Shown piece by piece: positions 9,901 through 17,677 of a stretch of 64,000 bases of DNA. The notes under the pieces were generated by a model, which had not been told where the DNA came from, did no database searches, and was given only the letters and a program-made list of their open reading frames with translations. A program made the position numbers and the translations under genes. Origin of the DNA: Tsukamurella pseudospumae (lineage in GTDB: Bacteria; Actinomycetota; Actinomycetes; Mycobacteriales; Mycobacteriaceae); NCBI RefSeq assembly GCF_001575205.1, contig NZ_LSRE01000048.1:62001-126000 (forward strand). The letters are read 5' to 3'. Every line of letters begins with the position of its first letter. The first letter of the stretch is position 1.

Positions 9901-10497
9901 GCGCAGCTCCGTCGTCAGGTCGGTGAGTCGGGCGAGGTTGGCCTGCATCGAGTCGAGCTTGCGGACCGCCTTCTCCTTGCGGCGCCGGTGCTTGAGAACC
10001 CCGGCCGCCTCCTCGATGAAGGCGCGACGCTCCTCGGGCTTCGACTCGAGGATCGCGGCGAGCTGGCCCTGCCCGACGATGACGTGCATCTCGCGGCCGA
10101 TGCCGCTGTCCGAGAGCAGTTCCTGCACGTCCATGAGCCGGCACTTGGTGCCGTTGATCTCGTACTCACCGGCGCCGTCGCGGAACATGCGCCGCGTGAT
10201 GGAGACCTCGGAGTAGTCGATGGGCAGCGCACCGTCGGAGTTGTCGATGGTGAGCGTGACCTCCGCGCGGCCCAGGGGCGCCCGGCCGGAGGTGCCGGCG
10301 AAGATGACGTCCTCCATCTTGCCGCCGCGCAGCCCCTTGGCGCCCTGCTCGCCCATCACCCAGCGCAGCGCGTCCAGGATGTTCGACTTGCCCGAGCCGT
10401 TGGGCCCGACGACGCAGGTGATGCCCGGTTCGAGGCGAAGAGTCGTCGCCGAAGCGAAGGACTTGAAGCCCTTCAACGTCAGCGACTTGAGATACAC
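6913..10497 (-). CDS. smc: chromosome segregation protein SMC
   Basis: A full-length 1194-residue SMC ATPase. Walker [10 protein letters not shown] is at residues 31-39, long coiled coils rich in Glu, Ala and Arg flank a central hinge (about residues 500-660), the ABC signature LSGGEKSL is near 1095 and Walker [13 protein letters not shown] near 1117. It forms the condensin core with ScpA/ScpB and acts in DNA compaction and segregation. The GTG start matches the usual N-terminus and has TAAACT 8 nt upstream. In Mycobacteriales smc is normally followed by ftsY; here the restriction island follows instead. Long open frames on the opposite strand are products of its biased composition. Confidence 0.98.
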   Translation of the reverse strand: MYLKSLTLKGFKSFASATTLRLEPGITCVVGPNGSGKSNILDALRWVMGEQGAKGLRGGKMEDVIFAGTSGRAPLGRAEVTLTIDNSDGALPIDYSEVSITRRMFRDGAGEYEINGTKCRLMDVQELLSDSGIGREMHVIVGQGQLAAILESKPEERRAFIEEAAGVLKHRRRKEKAVRKLDSMQANLARLTDLTTELRRQLKPLGRQAEVARRAQTIQADLRDSRLRLAADDLVRRRAELADQSGNEAAVREEQNLVAEQLDEANALVTSHSEAVATLDPAVKAAGEGWFSLSALAERVSSTGRIASERARLLSEPVQHAPGRDPDELEAEAERVAEEEAELMEALEEAAMILEGATDELAEREESAREAEKAHMAAVAAIADRREGLARLAGQVETLRTRAESVEAESGRLTAAIAEAVERAEAAESEFEQVQGQIAELDASEASLDEHHERSVAAFNAATARVEELQASEREAEQKVASLAARIEALSMNLDRGDGAAWVVEHVDGVTAAVASRLAIRAGYEKAVAVALGPVAEAVAADSRNLAVSAISALRDADSGRATVVVEGLASGSLPGGPLPDGAVWAADCVEAPSSLAGAVTAALAGCVLVGSVPEAVAVVAERPELRAVTSDGDVISHGVLTGGSAARQSTLEVQKSIDTAEATLGETRRSVESLSAALAGANEDLAARREVTESALAALHESDAQLGAIYEQLARLGQAARSARDEAERLVAQRTRIEGSRDETRAALVEREERLRLAEALPSESVTVGTEERDAAAAALAAARSVEMEARLARRTAEERAAGVRGKAEGLRRAAAAERAARERAEAAAASRLSAAAVAASVAEGASLVSSRLARAVTRAAAHRDALEASRAERAGALDVARQESSSLAARLAQLTDAVHRDEVARAQAALRIEQLEEQVLSSFGMAPDDLVAEYGPDVLLPASALELEEYEAARERGETVMKPVGLPFDRAAQERRLKLAEKDLATLGRVNPLALEEFAALEERYNFLSTQLEDVKSAREDLLSVVEEVDAKILQVFTEAWLDVEREFVGVFETLFPGGEGRLILTDPSDMLATGIDVEARPPGKKVKRLSLLSGGEKSLTAVAMLVAIFRARPSPFYVMDEVEAALDDTNLRRLISLFEQLRDKSQLIVITHQKPTMEVADALYGVSMRGDGITQVISQRIRGQELGALPV

Positions 10498-10505
10498 GAA
10501 ACGCC

Positions 10506-10511
10506 AGTTTA
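10506..10511 (-). promoter_or_regulatory. -10 element (TAAACT) of smc
   Basis: TAAACT on the minus strand, 8 nt before the smc GTG, fits the leaderless-type promoters seen elsewhere in the window. Confidence 0.4.
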
Positions 10512-10522
10512 GGCGGTGCCCG

Positions 10523-10972
10523 TCAGAGGACCGCCATCGCCACGATCAGACCGAGGGCGATGTGGCACGCGCCGATCACCCGGGCCTGCGGGAGGAACAC
10601 CTCGGAGTACATGAGCTCCTCCATGTCCACGCCCGTGACCAGGTCCAACACGCGCACGGACACGATCTGGGCGATGATCCCGACGAGGCCGTAGACCACC
10701 GCGTAGGTCACGCCCTCCGCCAGCCGTCCGCCCGCGGCGTAGATCGCGACCACGATGATGAAGGCCATCGACAGCATGCCCGCCGCGGTCACGTAGGTGG
10801 CGTTGGGTTTGCCCGCCTTGACGAGCTCGCGGAGCTTGCCGGGCGTGGACAGGTCGACGGCGTAGAAGCCGGCGACCATCAGCACGAGGCCCACGAGGGC
10901 GTACAGGCAGATCGCGCCGACGCCCTTACCCAGGGTGCCCATGTCCGCGGCGGCGAGGAAGGTCGTGTTCAT
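10523..10972 (-). CDS. DUF350 family membrane protein (YjfL-like)
   Basis: A 149-residue protein with about four hydrophobic helices and the DUF350 pattern of small polar loops. It overlaps the upstream glutathionylspermidine-synthase-like gene by 4 bp (ATGA), so translation is probably coupled. DUF350 proteins travel with ATP-grasp glutathionylspermidine-synthase-like proteins and YgiB-type proteins, as in the E. coli yjf cluster; the biochemical role is unknown, and an envelope or stress function is only inferred from that association. It is the last gene of this unit before smc. Confidence 0.82.
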   Translation of the reverse strand: MNTTFLAAADMGTLGKGVGAICLYALVGLVLMVAGFYAVDLSTPGKLRELVKAGKPNATYVTAAGMLSMAFIIVVAIYAAGGRLAEGVTYAVVYGLVGIIAQIVSVRVLDLVTGVDMEELMYSEVFLPQARVIGACHIALGLIVAMAVL

Positions 10973-12174
10973 GATGCGGTCGTACCTTTCGGAGTGATGC
11001 GGTGCGGGATGAAGGCGGCACCGTCGTCGGTGATGAGGCCGGAGGTCTCGCGGATGCCGATGCCGGCGGACTCGTCACCGACGACCCACGCCCCGATCAC
11101 GGGACGGTAGCCGTCGAACTCGGGCAACGGGTCGAACATCTGGTACACGTAGCCCTCGGCGCCGTAGACGCCGCCGGTGGCCGTCTCCCGACCGCTGTCC
11201 ACGATCGTGAGGTTCGCGCCCTCCCGCCCGAGCTTCGGCTTCTTCACGTACTCGGTGAGGAAGCCGGGGCTGTCGATGAAGGCGGGCAACAGGTTCGGGT
11301 GGTCGGGGTACATCTCCCACAGCACCGCGAGGATCGCCTTGTTGGAGAGGATCGTCTTCCACAGCGGCTCGATCCACGTGGTGGCGGGGATCGATTCGAC
11401 GACCCGCTTGCCGAAGTCGTCCTCGAGGATCCACTCCCACGGGTACAGCTTGAACACCGAATGGATCGGCGCGTCCTCGAGATCGACGAAGGTCTTCAGG
11501 TCGTGGTCCCAGCCGATGTCCTCGATGGGCAGCCCGACGGTGTCGAAGCCCGCCTCGGCGGCCGTCTCCTGCAGGTAGCCGGTGGTCACGTGGTCCTCGC
11601 CCGTCGCGTCGGCGCCGGACCAGGTGAAGTGCAGCTCCGACGCCGGGAGGACATTGCGGATCTCGCCCCAGCGCGCGACGAGCGCCTCGTGCAGCGAGTT
11701 CCACTGGTCGTAGCCGCCCTCGTCCCAGGAGCGCTTGTCCGGCGCGGTGTCCTGGAACCAGTACCACTGCACCACAGCGGCTTCCAGCAGGGAGGTGGGC
11801 GTATCGGCGTTGTACTCCAACAGTTTCGCGGGCCGCCGGCCGTCGTAGCGCAGGTCGAACCGTCCGTAGACGTGCGGGTCCTGCCGCTTCCACGACTCCT
11901 CGATCGGGCCCCACGCCCACTCGGGGATGCCGAAATCGGCGTACCGCTCGGTGAGGATCACGTTCTCGACGGCCTTGAGGCACATCGAGTGCAGCACCTC
12001 CACCTGCGCCTCGAGGGCGAGCACCTCGTCCATGTCGAACTCGTAGAACACGGACTCGTCCCAGTAGTTCCGGCTGTCGCCGGCCCCGTCGCGCGCCGGG
12101 GTGCCGAACACCAGGCCCTGCGATTCGACGGTCCGCTGCCAGCCCTCGCGGGGCGTTCCGCGCATGCGCCGCAT
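10969..12174 (-). CDS. glutathionylspermidine synthase family ATP-grasp protein (YgiC/YjfC-like)
   Basis: A 401-residue ATP-grasp protein of the GSP_synth family. Typical blocks are visible: WDESVFYEF near the N-terminus, GRFDLRYDG followed by KLLEYNADTPTSLLEA, FKLYPWEW, and YVKKPKLGREGANL near the C-terminus. It aligns with the synthetase half of E. coli Gss and with YgiC, which lack the amidase domain. YgiC-type proteins are thought to ligate peptide-like substrates, but I would not assign glutathionylspermidine in an actinobacterium, where mycothiol replaces glutathione. Its start overlaps the preceding stop by one base (TGATG), and it overlaps the DUF350 gene by 4 bp. Confidence 0.85.
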   Translation of the reverse strand: MRRMRGTPREGWQRTVESQGLVFGTPARDGAGDSRNYWDESVFYEFDMDEVLALEAQVEVLHSMCLKAVENVILTERYADFGIPEWAWGPIEESWKRQDPHVYGRFDLRYDGRRPAKLLEYNADTPTSLLEAAVVQWYWFQDTAPDKRSWDEGGYDQWNSLHEALVARWGEIRNVLPASELHFTWSGADATGEDHVTTGYLQETAAEAGFDTVGLPIEDIGWDHDLKTFVDLEDAPIHSVFKLYPWEWILEDDFGKRVVESIPATTWIEPLWKTILSNKAILAVLWEMYPDHPNLLPAFIDSPGFLTEYVKKPKLGREGANLTIVDSGRETATGGVYGAEGYVYQMFDPLPEFDGYRPVIGAWVVGDESAGIGIRETSGLITDDGAAFIPHRITPKGTTAS

Positions 12175-13001
12175 CAGGAACCGCTCGATCCGGAGCCGCC
12201 CTTGGAGCTCCCGCCCTTGCTGGAGGTGCCCAGGCCGCCGCGATCGATGTTCTTGCCGCTCGAGCCGCTGTTGCTGCCCGCGTTGGTGTTTCCAGACCCG
12301 CCCTTGTTGCTCGTGCCCTTCGATCCGGCGGCGGGCGGCGCGGGCTTGCTCGCCGCGTTGGTCTGGCCGTTGGTGCCGAAGGAGGTGGTCTTGGCCGGGT
12401 CGATCGCCGACCCCGACGAGGTCCGGAACGCGGTGTTGGCGGGCCGGTCGTAGCTGCCGCCGGTGAGGCGGCCGTTGTTGACGGTGCCGCCGTAGTTGTA
12501 CCGATAGCTCAGGCCGTTGAGCAGGATGAACCCGGTCACCGGGTTGTACGTGCCGCGCGAGCAGTAGTCGTCGGAGACCACCTGCTGCCCGTCCACCGTG
12601 CAGTACGCCGTCTGCGTGCTGACGTTGCGCGCACCGTCGTTGTCCGGAATGGCGACGTAGAGCAGGGCGATCGCACCGACCACACCCACGCCGACGCCCG
12701 CGCCGATCATCTGCTTGCGGCGCCGGCTCTTCTTCGCGGCCGCGGCGGCGGCCTCCGCGGCCTCGCGCTCCTGGTCCTCGGCACGCTGGCGCTGCGCGCG
12801 CTGCCGGGCGCGGGCCTCGGCCACCGTCTCCGGGCGTGCCTGCGTGTTCTCGTCCTGCTCGCGCATCCGGCCCGGTCGCCGCGGAGCGTCACCGGTGTCC
12901 GGCAGGTGCAGTTCGGGCGGCATGCCCGGCACGGGAAGGTGGTTCGACTCCGGCCCGGGGATGAAACCCGCGGGACGGTTCTCAGGAACGGGCGGCTGCA
13001 T
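12174..13001 (-). CDS. membrane-anchored YgiB-like protein with Ser/Gly-rich tail
   Basis: A 275-residue protein with a Pro-rich cytosolic N-terminus, a highly charged segment (about residues 45-90), one membrane helix (QMIGAGVGVGVVGAIALLYV, about 95-115), a short folded domain with two cysteines (TAYCTVDGQQV...DDYCSRG) and a long Ser/Gly/Asn tail containing RGGLG. The RGG-(F/L)-G tail and the place before a YgiC-like gene recall DUF1190 (YgiB/YjfM) proteins; this is an inference from motif plus neighbourhood, not a clear family match. SD GGAGAGG precedes the ATG inside the end of acyP, so it is probably translated from the acyP transcript. Confidence 0.6.
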   Translation of the reverse strand: MQPPVPENRPAGFIPGPESNHLPVPGMPPELHLPDTGDAPRRPGRMREQDENTQARPETVAEARARQRAQRQRAEDQEREAAEAAAAAAKKSRRRKQMIGAGVGVGVVGAIALLYVAIPDNDGARNVSTQTAYCTVDGQQVVSDDYCSRGTYNPVTGFILLNGLSYRYNYGGTVNNGRLTGGSYDRPANTAFRTSSGSAIDPAKTTSFGTNGQTNAASKPAPPAAGSKGTSNKGGSGNTNAGSNSGSSGKNIDRGGLGTSSKGGSSKGGSGSSGS

Positions 13002-13004
13002 GCC

Positions 13005-13286
13005 TCACCTCTCCTCGAACGACGGGAGCCCGCCGCGTGCGGGCCCGAACAGTTCCACGACCAGGTCGACCCTGCCCGGTGTGTGCCCCGACCAGAGGCG
13101 CTGCAGCAGAGTGTCGCACGCCGGGCGGCCGCCCTCGACCACGACCCGCACGCGACCGTCCGGCTGATTGGCCGCGTAGCCGAGCAGGCCGAGTTCCAGA
13201 GCCTGGGTCTTGGTCCAGTAGCGGAAGCCGACGCCCTGCACGCTGCCGTGGACCCACGCCGTCATCCGCGCCTGCTCGTCGGTCAC
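13005..13286 (-). CDS. acyP: acylphosphatase
   Basis: A 93-residue acylphosphatase hydrolysing carboxyl-phosphate bonds. The signature VHGSVQGVGFRYWTK contains the catalytic Arg, and GYAANQPDGRVRVVVEG contains the catalytic Asn. I chose the GTG at 13286, 4 bp after the OsmC stop, because mycobacterial relatives have several residues before the (L/M)TAWVHG core; the in-frame ATG at 13265 would give 86 residues. In Mycobacteriales acyP stands beside smc, as here, with the YgiB/YgiC/DUF350 cassette inserted between. Confidence 0.9.
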   Translation of the reverse strand: MTDEQARMTAWVHGSVQGVGFRYWTKTQALELGLLGYAANQPDGRVRVVVEGGRPACDTLLQRLWSGHTPGRVDLVVELFGPARGGLPSFEER

Positions 13287-13290
13287 CGAG

Positions 13291-13728
13291 TCAGTCCGTG
13301 GTGATGTCGAGGTTGACGACGGTGCCGGCCTTGAGCGTGCGGCCCACGGTGCAGACCTGATCGATCGCACGGCGCGCGATCGTGACCAGGCGCTCCCGCG
13401 CGGCCTCGTCGAGCTCGGACAGGTCCAGCTCCAGGATCTCGTTGAGCTCGGGGTAGACCTCGTTCTCCCGGTCCGCGTCACCGGAGACCCGGACGACCGC
13501 GTCGTAGTCCTCGCCGAGCCGGCGGGCGAGCACGTGGTCCGTGGACATGCCGCTGCACGCCGCGAGCGCGATCTTGAGCAGCTCGCCGGGGGTGAACACG
13601 CCCTCGACGTCCACCGAACCGACCAGCACCTCCGCACCGCGCGAACTGCGACCCGTGTACCGGCGCACGCCGGTGCGCTCGACCCAGAGTTCCGTGGACG
13701 GTGCCTGCGCGTTCGTATCGTCGGCCAT
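13291..13728 (-). CDS. OsmC family peroxiredoxin-like protein
   Basis: A 145-residue OsmC/Ohr family protein. The two redox cysteines are visible in LAACSGM and in the C-terminal helix segment QVCTVGRT, consistent with thiol-dependent reduction of organic hydroperoxides. The length fits the family. It is the first gene of an apparent OsmC-acyP-YgiB-YgiC-DUF350 transcription unit, with TAGATT 6 nt before its ATG. Whether it is an Ohr-type or a general OsmC enzyme cannot be told here. Confidence 0.9.
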   Translation of the reverse strand: MADDTNAQAPSTELWVERTGVRRYTGRSSRGAEVLVGSVDVEGVFTPGELLKIALAACSGMSTDHVLARRLGEDYDAVVRVSGDADRENEVYPELNEILELDLSELDEAARERLVTIARRAIDQVCTVGRTLKAGTVVNLDITTD

Positions 13729-13734
13729 GCGACC

Positions 13735-13740
13735 AATCTA
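13735..13740 (-). promoter_or_regulatory. -10 element (TAGATT) of the OsmC gene
   Basis: TAGATT on the minus strand, 6 nt before the ATG at 13728; leaderless-type spacing. Confidence 0.5.
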
Positions 13741-13804
13741 CGGCAGATCCGGGCATCTCGACCGCATCCGGTTCCCGCGCCCGGTGCCGTTCACCGAACG
13801 CGCG

Positions 13805-13810
13805 TACCGT
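13805..13810 (+). promoter_or_regulatory. -10 element (TACCGT) of the first DUF1648-like gene
   Basis: TACCGT lies 7 nt before the ATG at 13818; it supports that start over the upstream in-frame ATG at 13701, which lies inside the divergent OsmC gene. Confidence 0.5.
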
Positions 13811-13817
13811 GCGGATC

Positions 13818-14339
13818 ATGCGGGCCCGCCAGTGGATCTTCGTCGTCGCCGTTCTCGCGTGCGCGGCCGCTCTGGCCTGGGCGGCCGCGTCCGGTCCGGA
13901 CCCGTTCCCCACCCACACGGGGCTGGGCGGCCGGGCCGACAGTTGGCGGCCGCGGGGGTCCGCGGTCGTCGAGCTCGCGCTCGTCACCGGCGGCCTCGCC
14001 GTCCTCTTCGCCTGCCTGTCGTACGTCGCGCCGCGGCTGCCGGCGTCATTGGTGAACACCCCGCGCCGCGACTACTGGCTGACGGACGCGCACCGTCCGG
14101 CGTTCTCGCGGATCATCGCGGACTTCTTCCTCCTGATCGGCAGCGTCGTCCTGTTCCTCGGCGCGGCGTCCACCGCCCTGTCCGTGATCGACGCGCGCGA
14201 GAGCGCCGCCCGGTCGGCTCTGCTGGTGCTGTTCGTCCTGACGGTCGCCGCTTCGGTGATCCACCTGTTCTGGACGCTGTCGCATCCGCCGCGCTCCCCC
14301 GCCGTCAGGCCCCGTCGCGCCGCTCCCCACCCCAGGTAG
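13818..14339 (+). CDS. DUF1648-like membrane protein, copy 1
   Basis: A 173-residue protein with an N-terminal membrane helix, then the SGPDPFPTHTGLGGRADSW segment characteristic of DUF1648 proteins (P-x-H-x-G-x-G-x-x-D), and three further hydrophobic helices. Function unknown; DUF1648 occurs in SdpI-type immunity proteins and many uncharacterised actinobacterial membrane proteins. The next gene is a clear paralogue, so this is a tandem duplication. Confidence 0.7.
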   Translation: MRARQWIFVVAVLACAAALAWAAASGPDPFPTHTGLGGRADSWRPRGSAVVELALVTGGLAVLFACLSYVAPRLPASLVNTPRRDYWLTDAHRPAFSRIIADFFLLIGSVVLFLGAASTALSVIDARESAARSALLVLFVLTVAASVIHLFWTLSHPPRSPAVRPRRAAPHPR

Positions 14340-14349
14340 TTCGCAGCAG

Positions 14350-14355
14350 TAACCT
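14350..14355 (+). promoter_or_regulatory. -10 element (TAACCT) of the second DUF1648-like gene
   Basis: TAACCT lies 7 nt before the ATG at 14363, just after the stop of copy 1, giving the second copy its own promoter. Confidence 0.5.
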
Positions 14356-14362
14356 TGCAATC

Positions 14363-14857
14363 ATGAGACCTCGATGGTGGATCTTCGTCGGCTCACTGAT
14401 CCTGTGCGCGGCGGCCCTGGCGTGGGCGGCATCGTCGGGCCCCGATCCGTTCCCGACGCACTGGGGCCTGAACGGCGCGGGCGATTCGTTCTCGCCCCGC
14501 GGCAGGGCGCTGGCGATCAACGCGGCCGGAGCGGCCGGGGTCGCGGTGCTGTTCGCCCTGCTGGCGAAGTTCGTATCGGCGATCCCCGATGCGATGATCA
14601 ACCTCCCACCGGGCACCCGGGCCTACTGGCTCGATGCCGAGCACCGCGCGGAGTTCGACGCTCTTCTGCAGCGTTGGCTGCTCATGATCGGCTCCGGAGT
14701 GCTACTCCTCCTGACCATCACGATCGCGGGGGCGATCCTCGGTTCAGGATCGAATCCCGTTCTGGCCGTGGCCGTGTGGGTCTTCCTCGCACTGATCCTC
14801 GCGGGCGTCGTGCACCTGATCCGAACGCTCGTCACGGCGCCGAAGCGCGCGGCGTAG
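14363..14857 (+). CDS. DUF1648-like membrane protein, copy 2
   Basis: A 164-residue paralogue of the preceding protein. Shared features are the start M-R-x-R-x-WIFV, CAAALAWAA-SGPDPFPTH, G-(A/R)-DS, YWL-A-HR, and four membrane helices. Divergence across the rest suggests the duplication is not recent. The H-W-G-L-N-G-A-G-D form is closer to the DUF1648 consensus than copy 1. Function unknown. Confidence 0.72.
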   Translation: MRPRWWIFVGSLILCAAALAWAASSGPDPFPTHWGLNGAGDSFSPRGRALAINAAGAAGVAVLFALLAKFVSAIPDAMINLPPGTRAYWLDAEHRAEFDALLQRWLLMIGSGVLLLLTITIAGAILGSGSNPVLAVAVWVFLALILAGVVHLIRTLVTAPKRAA

Positions 14858-14860
14858 CGC

Positions 14861-14866
14861 TACGCT
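14861..14866 (+). promoter_or_regulatory. -10 element (TACGCT) of arr
   Basis: TACGCT lies 6 nt before the arr ATG and 4 bp after the preceding stop, so arr can be transcribed separately and leaderless. Confidence 0.5.
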
Positions 14867-14872
14867 GGGCGA

Positions 14873-15295
14873 ATGAGTCAGGCGCCGGGCGAGGGCCCGT
14901 TCTTCCACGGAACCACCGCCGAACTCCGGCCCGGGGACCTCCTCCGCGCGGGGTTCCGCTCCAACTACAACCCGGACGTGGTCATGAACCACATCTACTT
15001 CACGGCCCTGCGGGACGGTGCGGGTCTGGGTGCCGAGCTCGCTGCGGAACTCAAGGCCGACGGTGCCGCCCCGCACGTCTACGAGGTCGAGCCGACGGGT
15101 GCGTTCGAGGACGACCCGAACGTCACCGACAAGAAGTTCCCGGGCAACCCCACCCGCTCGTTCCGCAGCACGGAGCCGCTGCGCGTCGTCGCCGAGGTCC
15201 ACGACTGGACCCGGCTGACGCCCGAGGCCCTGCGGATGTGGCGCGACACCATCGTCTCCAAGGCCCCCGCCGACCGCGGCGAGATCATCAACTGA
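14873..15295 (+). CDS. arr: NAD+-rifampicin ADP-ribosyltransferase
   Basis: A 140-residue Arr enzyme, the usual length. FFHGTTAEL opens the protein with the conserved H-G-T, followed by NHIYFTA, YEVEPTGAFEDDPNVTDKKF and PGNPTRSFRS, all diagnostic of Arr. It transfers ADP-ribose from NAD+ to a hydroxyl of rifamycins and inactivates them. Chromosomal arr is common in fast-growing mycobacteria and relatives; no mobile element is visible around it. Base composition matches the neighbours, so it looks native. Resistance in this organism is inferred, not shown. Confidence 0.93.
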   Translation: MSQAPGEGPFFHGTTAELRPGDLLRAGFRSNYNPDVVMNHIYFTALRDGAGLGAELAAELKADGAAPHVYEVEPTGAFEDDPNVTDKKFPGNPTRSFRSTEPLRVVAEVHDWTRLTPEALRMWRDTIVSKAPADRGEIIN

Positions 15296-15325
15296 GCGCC
15301 GCGCGGGGTCCGGTCGTGGCCGGGC

Positions 15326-16024
15326 TTACAGCCCCGCGGGCACGACCTTGCCGTTGACGGTGACCTCGACCTTGCCGGTCTGGGGGTTGAAGGTGATCTT
15401 GCCGTGCTCGAAGGTGGTCTGCTTGACCGATCCGACGGTGGTCTCGTCGCTCGTCACGGCGCCGAGCGGGCCGGCGGAGCCGTTCGCGCCGCCCACCTTC
15501 TGGGGCTTGCCCTCGGCGTCGCGCTCAATGTTCCAGGCGTCGCGGATCTTGCCCCAGGTGATGTAGGCGGGGGTTCCGGCGTCGGCGTTCTTAGCCGTGA
15601 TCACGCCGCCCTTGAACTGTTGGAAGATCACACCGCTGTCGCGGGTGCCGGCGTTGTGCGAGCCCATCAGCACCGGGCCGAGCCCCTTGCGTTGGGCCTC
15701 GGTCGCGGACGCGTACTTGACGGCGATCGGGCCCGTCAGCTTCACCTCGCTGCCGTCGGTGCCCTTGGCCGTGACCGTGCCCGACGGCTTGGCCGCCGTG
15801 GACGACCGCGCCGCGGACGATCCCGACGATGCGGGGCGCGACGCGGAGGCGCCGGCGGACGATGAGGATCCCGCCGTGGTGGTCGACGCAGCTGCGGATG
15901 CGGTGGTCGTCGATGCGACGTCCTTGGTGTCCGCGGTGCTGCTGCATCCCGCGGCGATGAACAGGGCCGCGGTCAGTGCCACTGCGGCGCCGACGGCGCG
16001 CCGATCTGCGAATCTCGTGCTCAT
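15326..16024 (-). CDS. LGFP-repeat lipoprotein
   Basis: A 232-residue secreted lipoprotein. I chose the ATG at 16024 because it gives a clean signal peptide with lipobox IAAGC (Cys27); the longer frame adds an unlikely N-terminus. A Ser/Thr/Ala-rich linker (about residues 30-80) leads to a folded domain with LGFP-type repeat features (GVIFQQFKGGVITAKNADAG, AYITWGKIRDAWN) and FEHGKITFNPQTGKVEV. LGFP repeats are thought to tether proteins to mycolic-acid cell walls, which fits a Mycobacteriales host. Convergent with arr. Confidence 0.75.
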   Translation of the reverse strand: MSTRFADRRAVGAAVALTAALFIAAGCSSTADTKDVASTTTASAAASTTTAGSSSSAGASASRPASSGSSAARSSTAAKPSGTVTAKGTDGSEVKLTGPIAVKYASATEAQRKGLGPVLMGSHNAGTRDSGVIFQQFKGGVITAKNADAGTPAYITWGKIRDAWNIERDAEGKPQKVGGANGSAGPLGAVTSDETTVGSVKQTTFEHGKITFNPQTGKVEVTVNGKVVPAGL

Positions 16025-16159
16025 GAGGTCGTGTTCAGTCCCTACCGCGGCACGATCGGCCGCTCGTTCGAACATTCGGCGTCCACGACTCTAGCGACGC
16101 AGGCAGTGCTCCACCGGGCGACTGCGGAATCCGTTGCGCGTCATCGTGAACGACCCGCC

Positions 16160-17584
16160 TCATCGCGTGGGAAGGGCCAGGCCGGTCAGCACCTCCCGGA
16201 GCGATGCGCCGAACGCATCGGCATCGCGACCGTGGAGCCTCGCATAGCTGAGTACCAGCCCCGGGACCGGTTCCGCCGCACACTGGCTGCTCAACGATCG
16301 CGTGCGCCAATCCCGTTCGCTGAGCGCTCCGACCACCGCCTCGTCGTCATGCCCGGGCAGCAGCACGCACAGGTGCAGCCCCGCCTCCACACCGGTCACC
16401 ACGAGTTCGGGGCAGTGCTCGCCGAGCACCGTCACCAGCCGCATCCGGCGGTCGCTGTACACGCGGGCCGCGCGCGCCAGGTGCCGATCCATCGCGCCGG
16501 TGCGGATGTACTCCCCCAGCGCGTCGGCGGGCAGCGCCGACGGTCCGCGTCGGTGGACCGCCAGCCAGCGCTCCACGGGCCTGCGCAGTCCGGCCGGCGG
16601 CACGCACCAGGCGACCCGCAGGTCCGGTGCCAGCGACTTCGACGAGGTCCCCACGTACGCCACGTGATCGGCCGCGCCGGGAAGCGTCACCAGTGCCGGC
16701 AGCGGGGCGACGCCGTAGCGGAACTCGCCGTCGTAGTCGTCCTCGATGACGAGCGACCCCGTCCGGCCGGCCCACTCCGCCAATGCGACGCGGCGCTCGA
16801 CGCTCATCCGGTGGCCCAGCGGGTACTGGTGCGCGGGCGTGGTGAAGACGATCGCGGGGTCGTCGCCGAGCGCCGCAGTCGACAGCCCGTCGGGATCGGC
16901 GGCGTGGAATCTCACGTCGAGGCCCTGGTCACGGGCCATGAGCAGCGCGCCGCGGTACCCGGGATCCTCTATGTGCACCACCGCGGACCGACCCGGCGAG
17001 GCGTCGACGAATGCCGCGTACAGCGCGGCGACCGCGGACCGCGAGCTGTCGAAGAGCAGCGGCTGCGCGTCGGCGATGCCGCGATGCCGTCGCAGGTGCC
17101 CGGACAGCGCGGCCACCAGCGTGGGACTGGGCTCCTCCCACGGATTCACGCCGGCCATCCCACCCGCCGCCGCCCGAACCGCGCGCCGCCATGCCCGCTC
17201 GTCGATCAGCGCCGCGTCGGGGATGCCCGGCCGGAGGTCGCGCGGGGAGCGCCCCTGCCGCGGAGCGGGGTCGGGCGTCGACGGCGTGGGCGCGACACCG
17301 CGGGTCCGCGCCCCGGCGCGCGCGGCGACGGCGGCACCGTCGCTGATCCGCGTGCCCGAGCCGTGCTGGGCGACGATGAATCCTGCCGCGGCGAGCTCGT
17401 CGAACGCCCGCACGACGGTGCCCCGCGAGACGCCGGCCTGCTCGGCGAGGGCGCGGCTCGACGGGAGCCGGTCACCGTCGGACAGTGCGCCGTCCGCGAT
17501 CCGCTGGACGATCGCCCCCACCAGCTCGGTCGCGCCGGCGATCTCGCCCAGGACGAGGGAGCCGGAGGCGGCGGTGCGAGTCAT
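16160..17584 (-). CDS. MocR-type (GntR/aminotransferase) transcription regulator
   Basis: A 474-residue MocR regulator: a winged-helix GntR domain (about residues 10-80, with DRLPSSRALAEQAGVSRGTVVRAFDELAA) joined by a linker to a fold-type I aminotransferase-like domain with the PLP-lysine region YVGTSSKSLAPDLR. These proteins sense PLP or an amino-compound adduct. It is divergent from an aminotransferase gene across a 93-bp region holding two AAAGTGG-type direct repeats, so it probably controls that gene and itself. The effector is unknown; PdxR- and GabR-type roles are the alternatives. Confidence 0.92.
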   Translation of the reverse strand: MTRTAASGSLVLGEIAGATELVGAIVQRIADGALSDGDRLPSSRALAEQAGVSRGTVVRAFDELAAAGFIVAQHGSGTRISDGAAVAARAGARTRGVAPTPSTPDPAPRQGRSPRDLRPGIPDAALIDERAWRRAVRAAAGGMAGVNPWEEPSPTLVAALSGHLRRHRGIADAQPLLFDSSRSAVAALYAAFVDASPGRSAVVHIEDPGYRGALLMARDQGLDVRFHAADPDGLSTAALGDDPAIVFTTPAHQYPLGHRMSVERRVALAEWAGRTGSLVIEDDYDGEFRYGVAPLPALVTLPGAADHVAYVGTSSKSLAPDLRVAWCVPPAGLRRPVERWLAVHRRGPSALPADALGEYIRTGAMDRHLARAARVYSDRRMRLVTVLGEHCPELVVTGVEAGLHLCVLLPGHDDEAVVGALSERDWRTRSLSSQCAAEPVPGLVLSYARLHGRDADAFGASLREVLTGLALPTR

Positions 17585-17590
17585 GGGGGA

Positions 17591-17596
17591 AGTGTA
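17591..17596 (-). promoter_or_regulatory. -10 element (TACACT) of the mocR-like gene
   Basis: TACACT on the minus strand, 6 nt before the ATG at 17584. Confidence 0.5.
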
Positions 17597-17605
17597 GGCC
17601 GCTCG

Positions 17606-17639
17606 CGACGAAGTGGTCCTGCCGAATCGACGAAAGTGG
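17606..17639. promoter_or_regulatory. candidate MocR operator: two direct repeats
   Basis: CGACGAAGTGG (17606-17616) and CGACGAAAGTGG (17628-17639) are direct repeats about two helical turns apart between the divergent mocR-like and aminotransferase genes. Both contain the AAAGTGG core I recall for C. glutamicum PdxR (AAAGTGGW-CTA). MocR regulators are known to bind direct repeats. Binding is inferred. Confidence 0.55.
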
Positions 17640-17677
17640 AGCTTCTCATCGGTCCGCATAGACGATGGGATGGACCC

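Noticed and set aside
8519-10216. 565-residue open frame opposite smc
   Set aside because: Low-complexity Ser/Ala/Arg translation produced by the antisense of the SMC coiled coil.
16031-17677. 549-codon upstream extension of the aminotransferase frame
   Set aside because: It runs opposite the MocR gene and has antisense composition; the family-typical start is at 17678.
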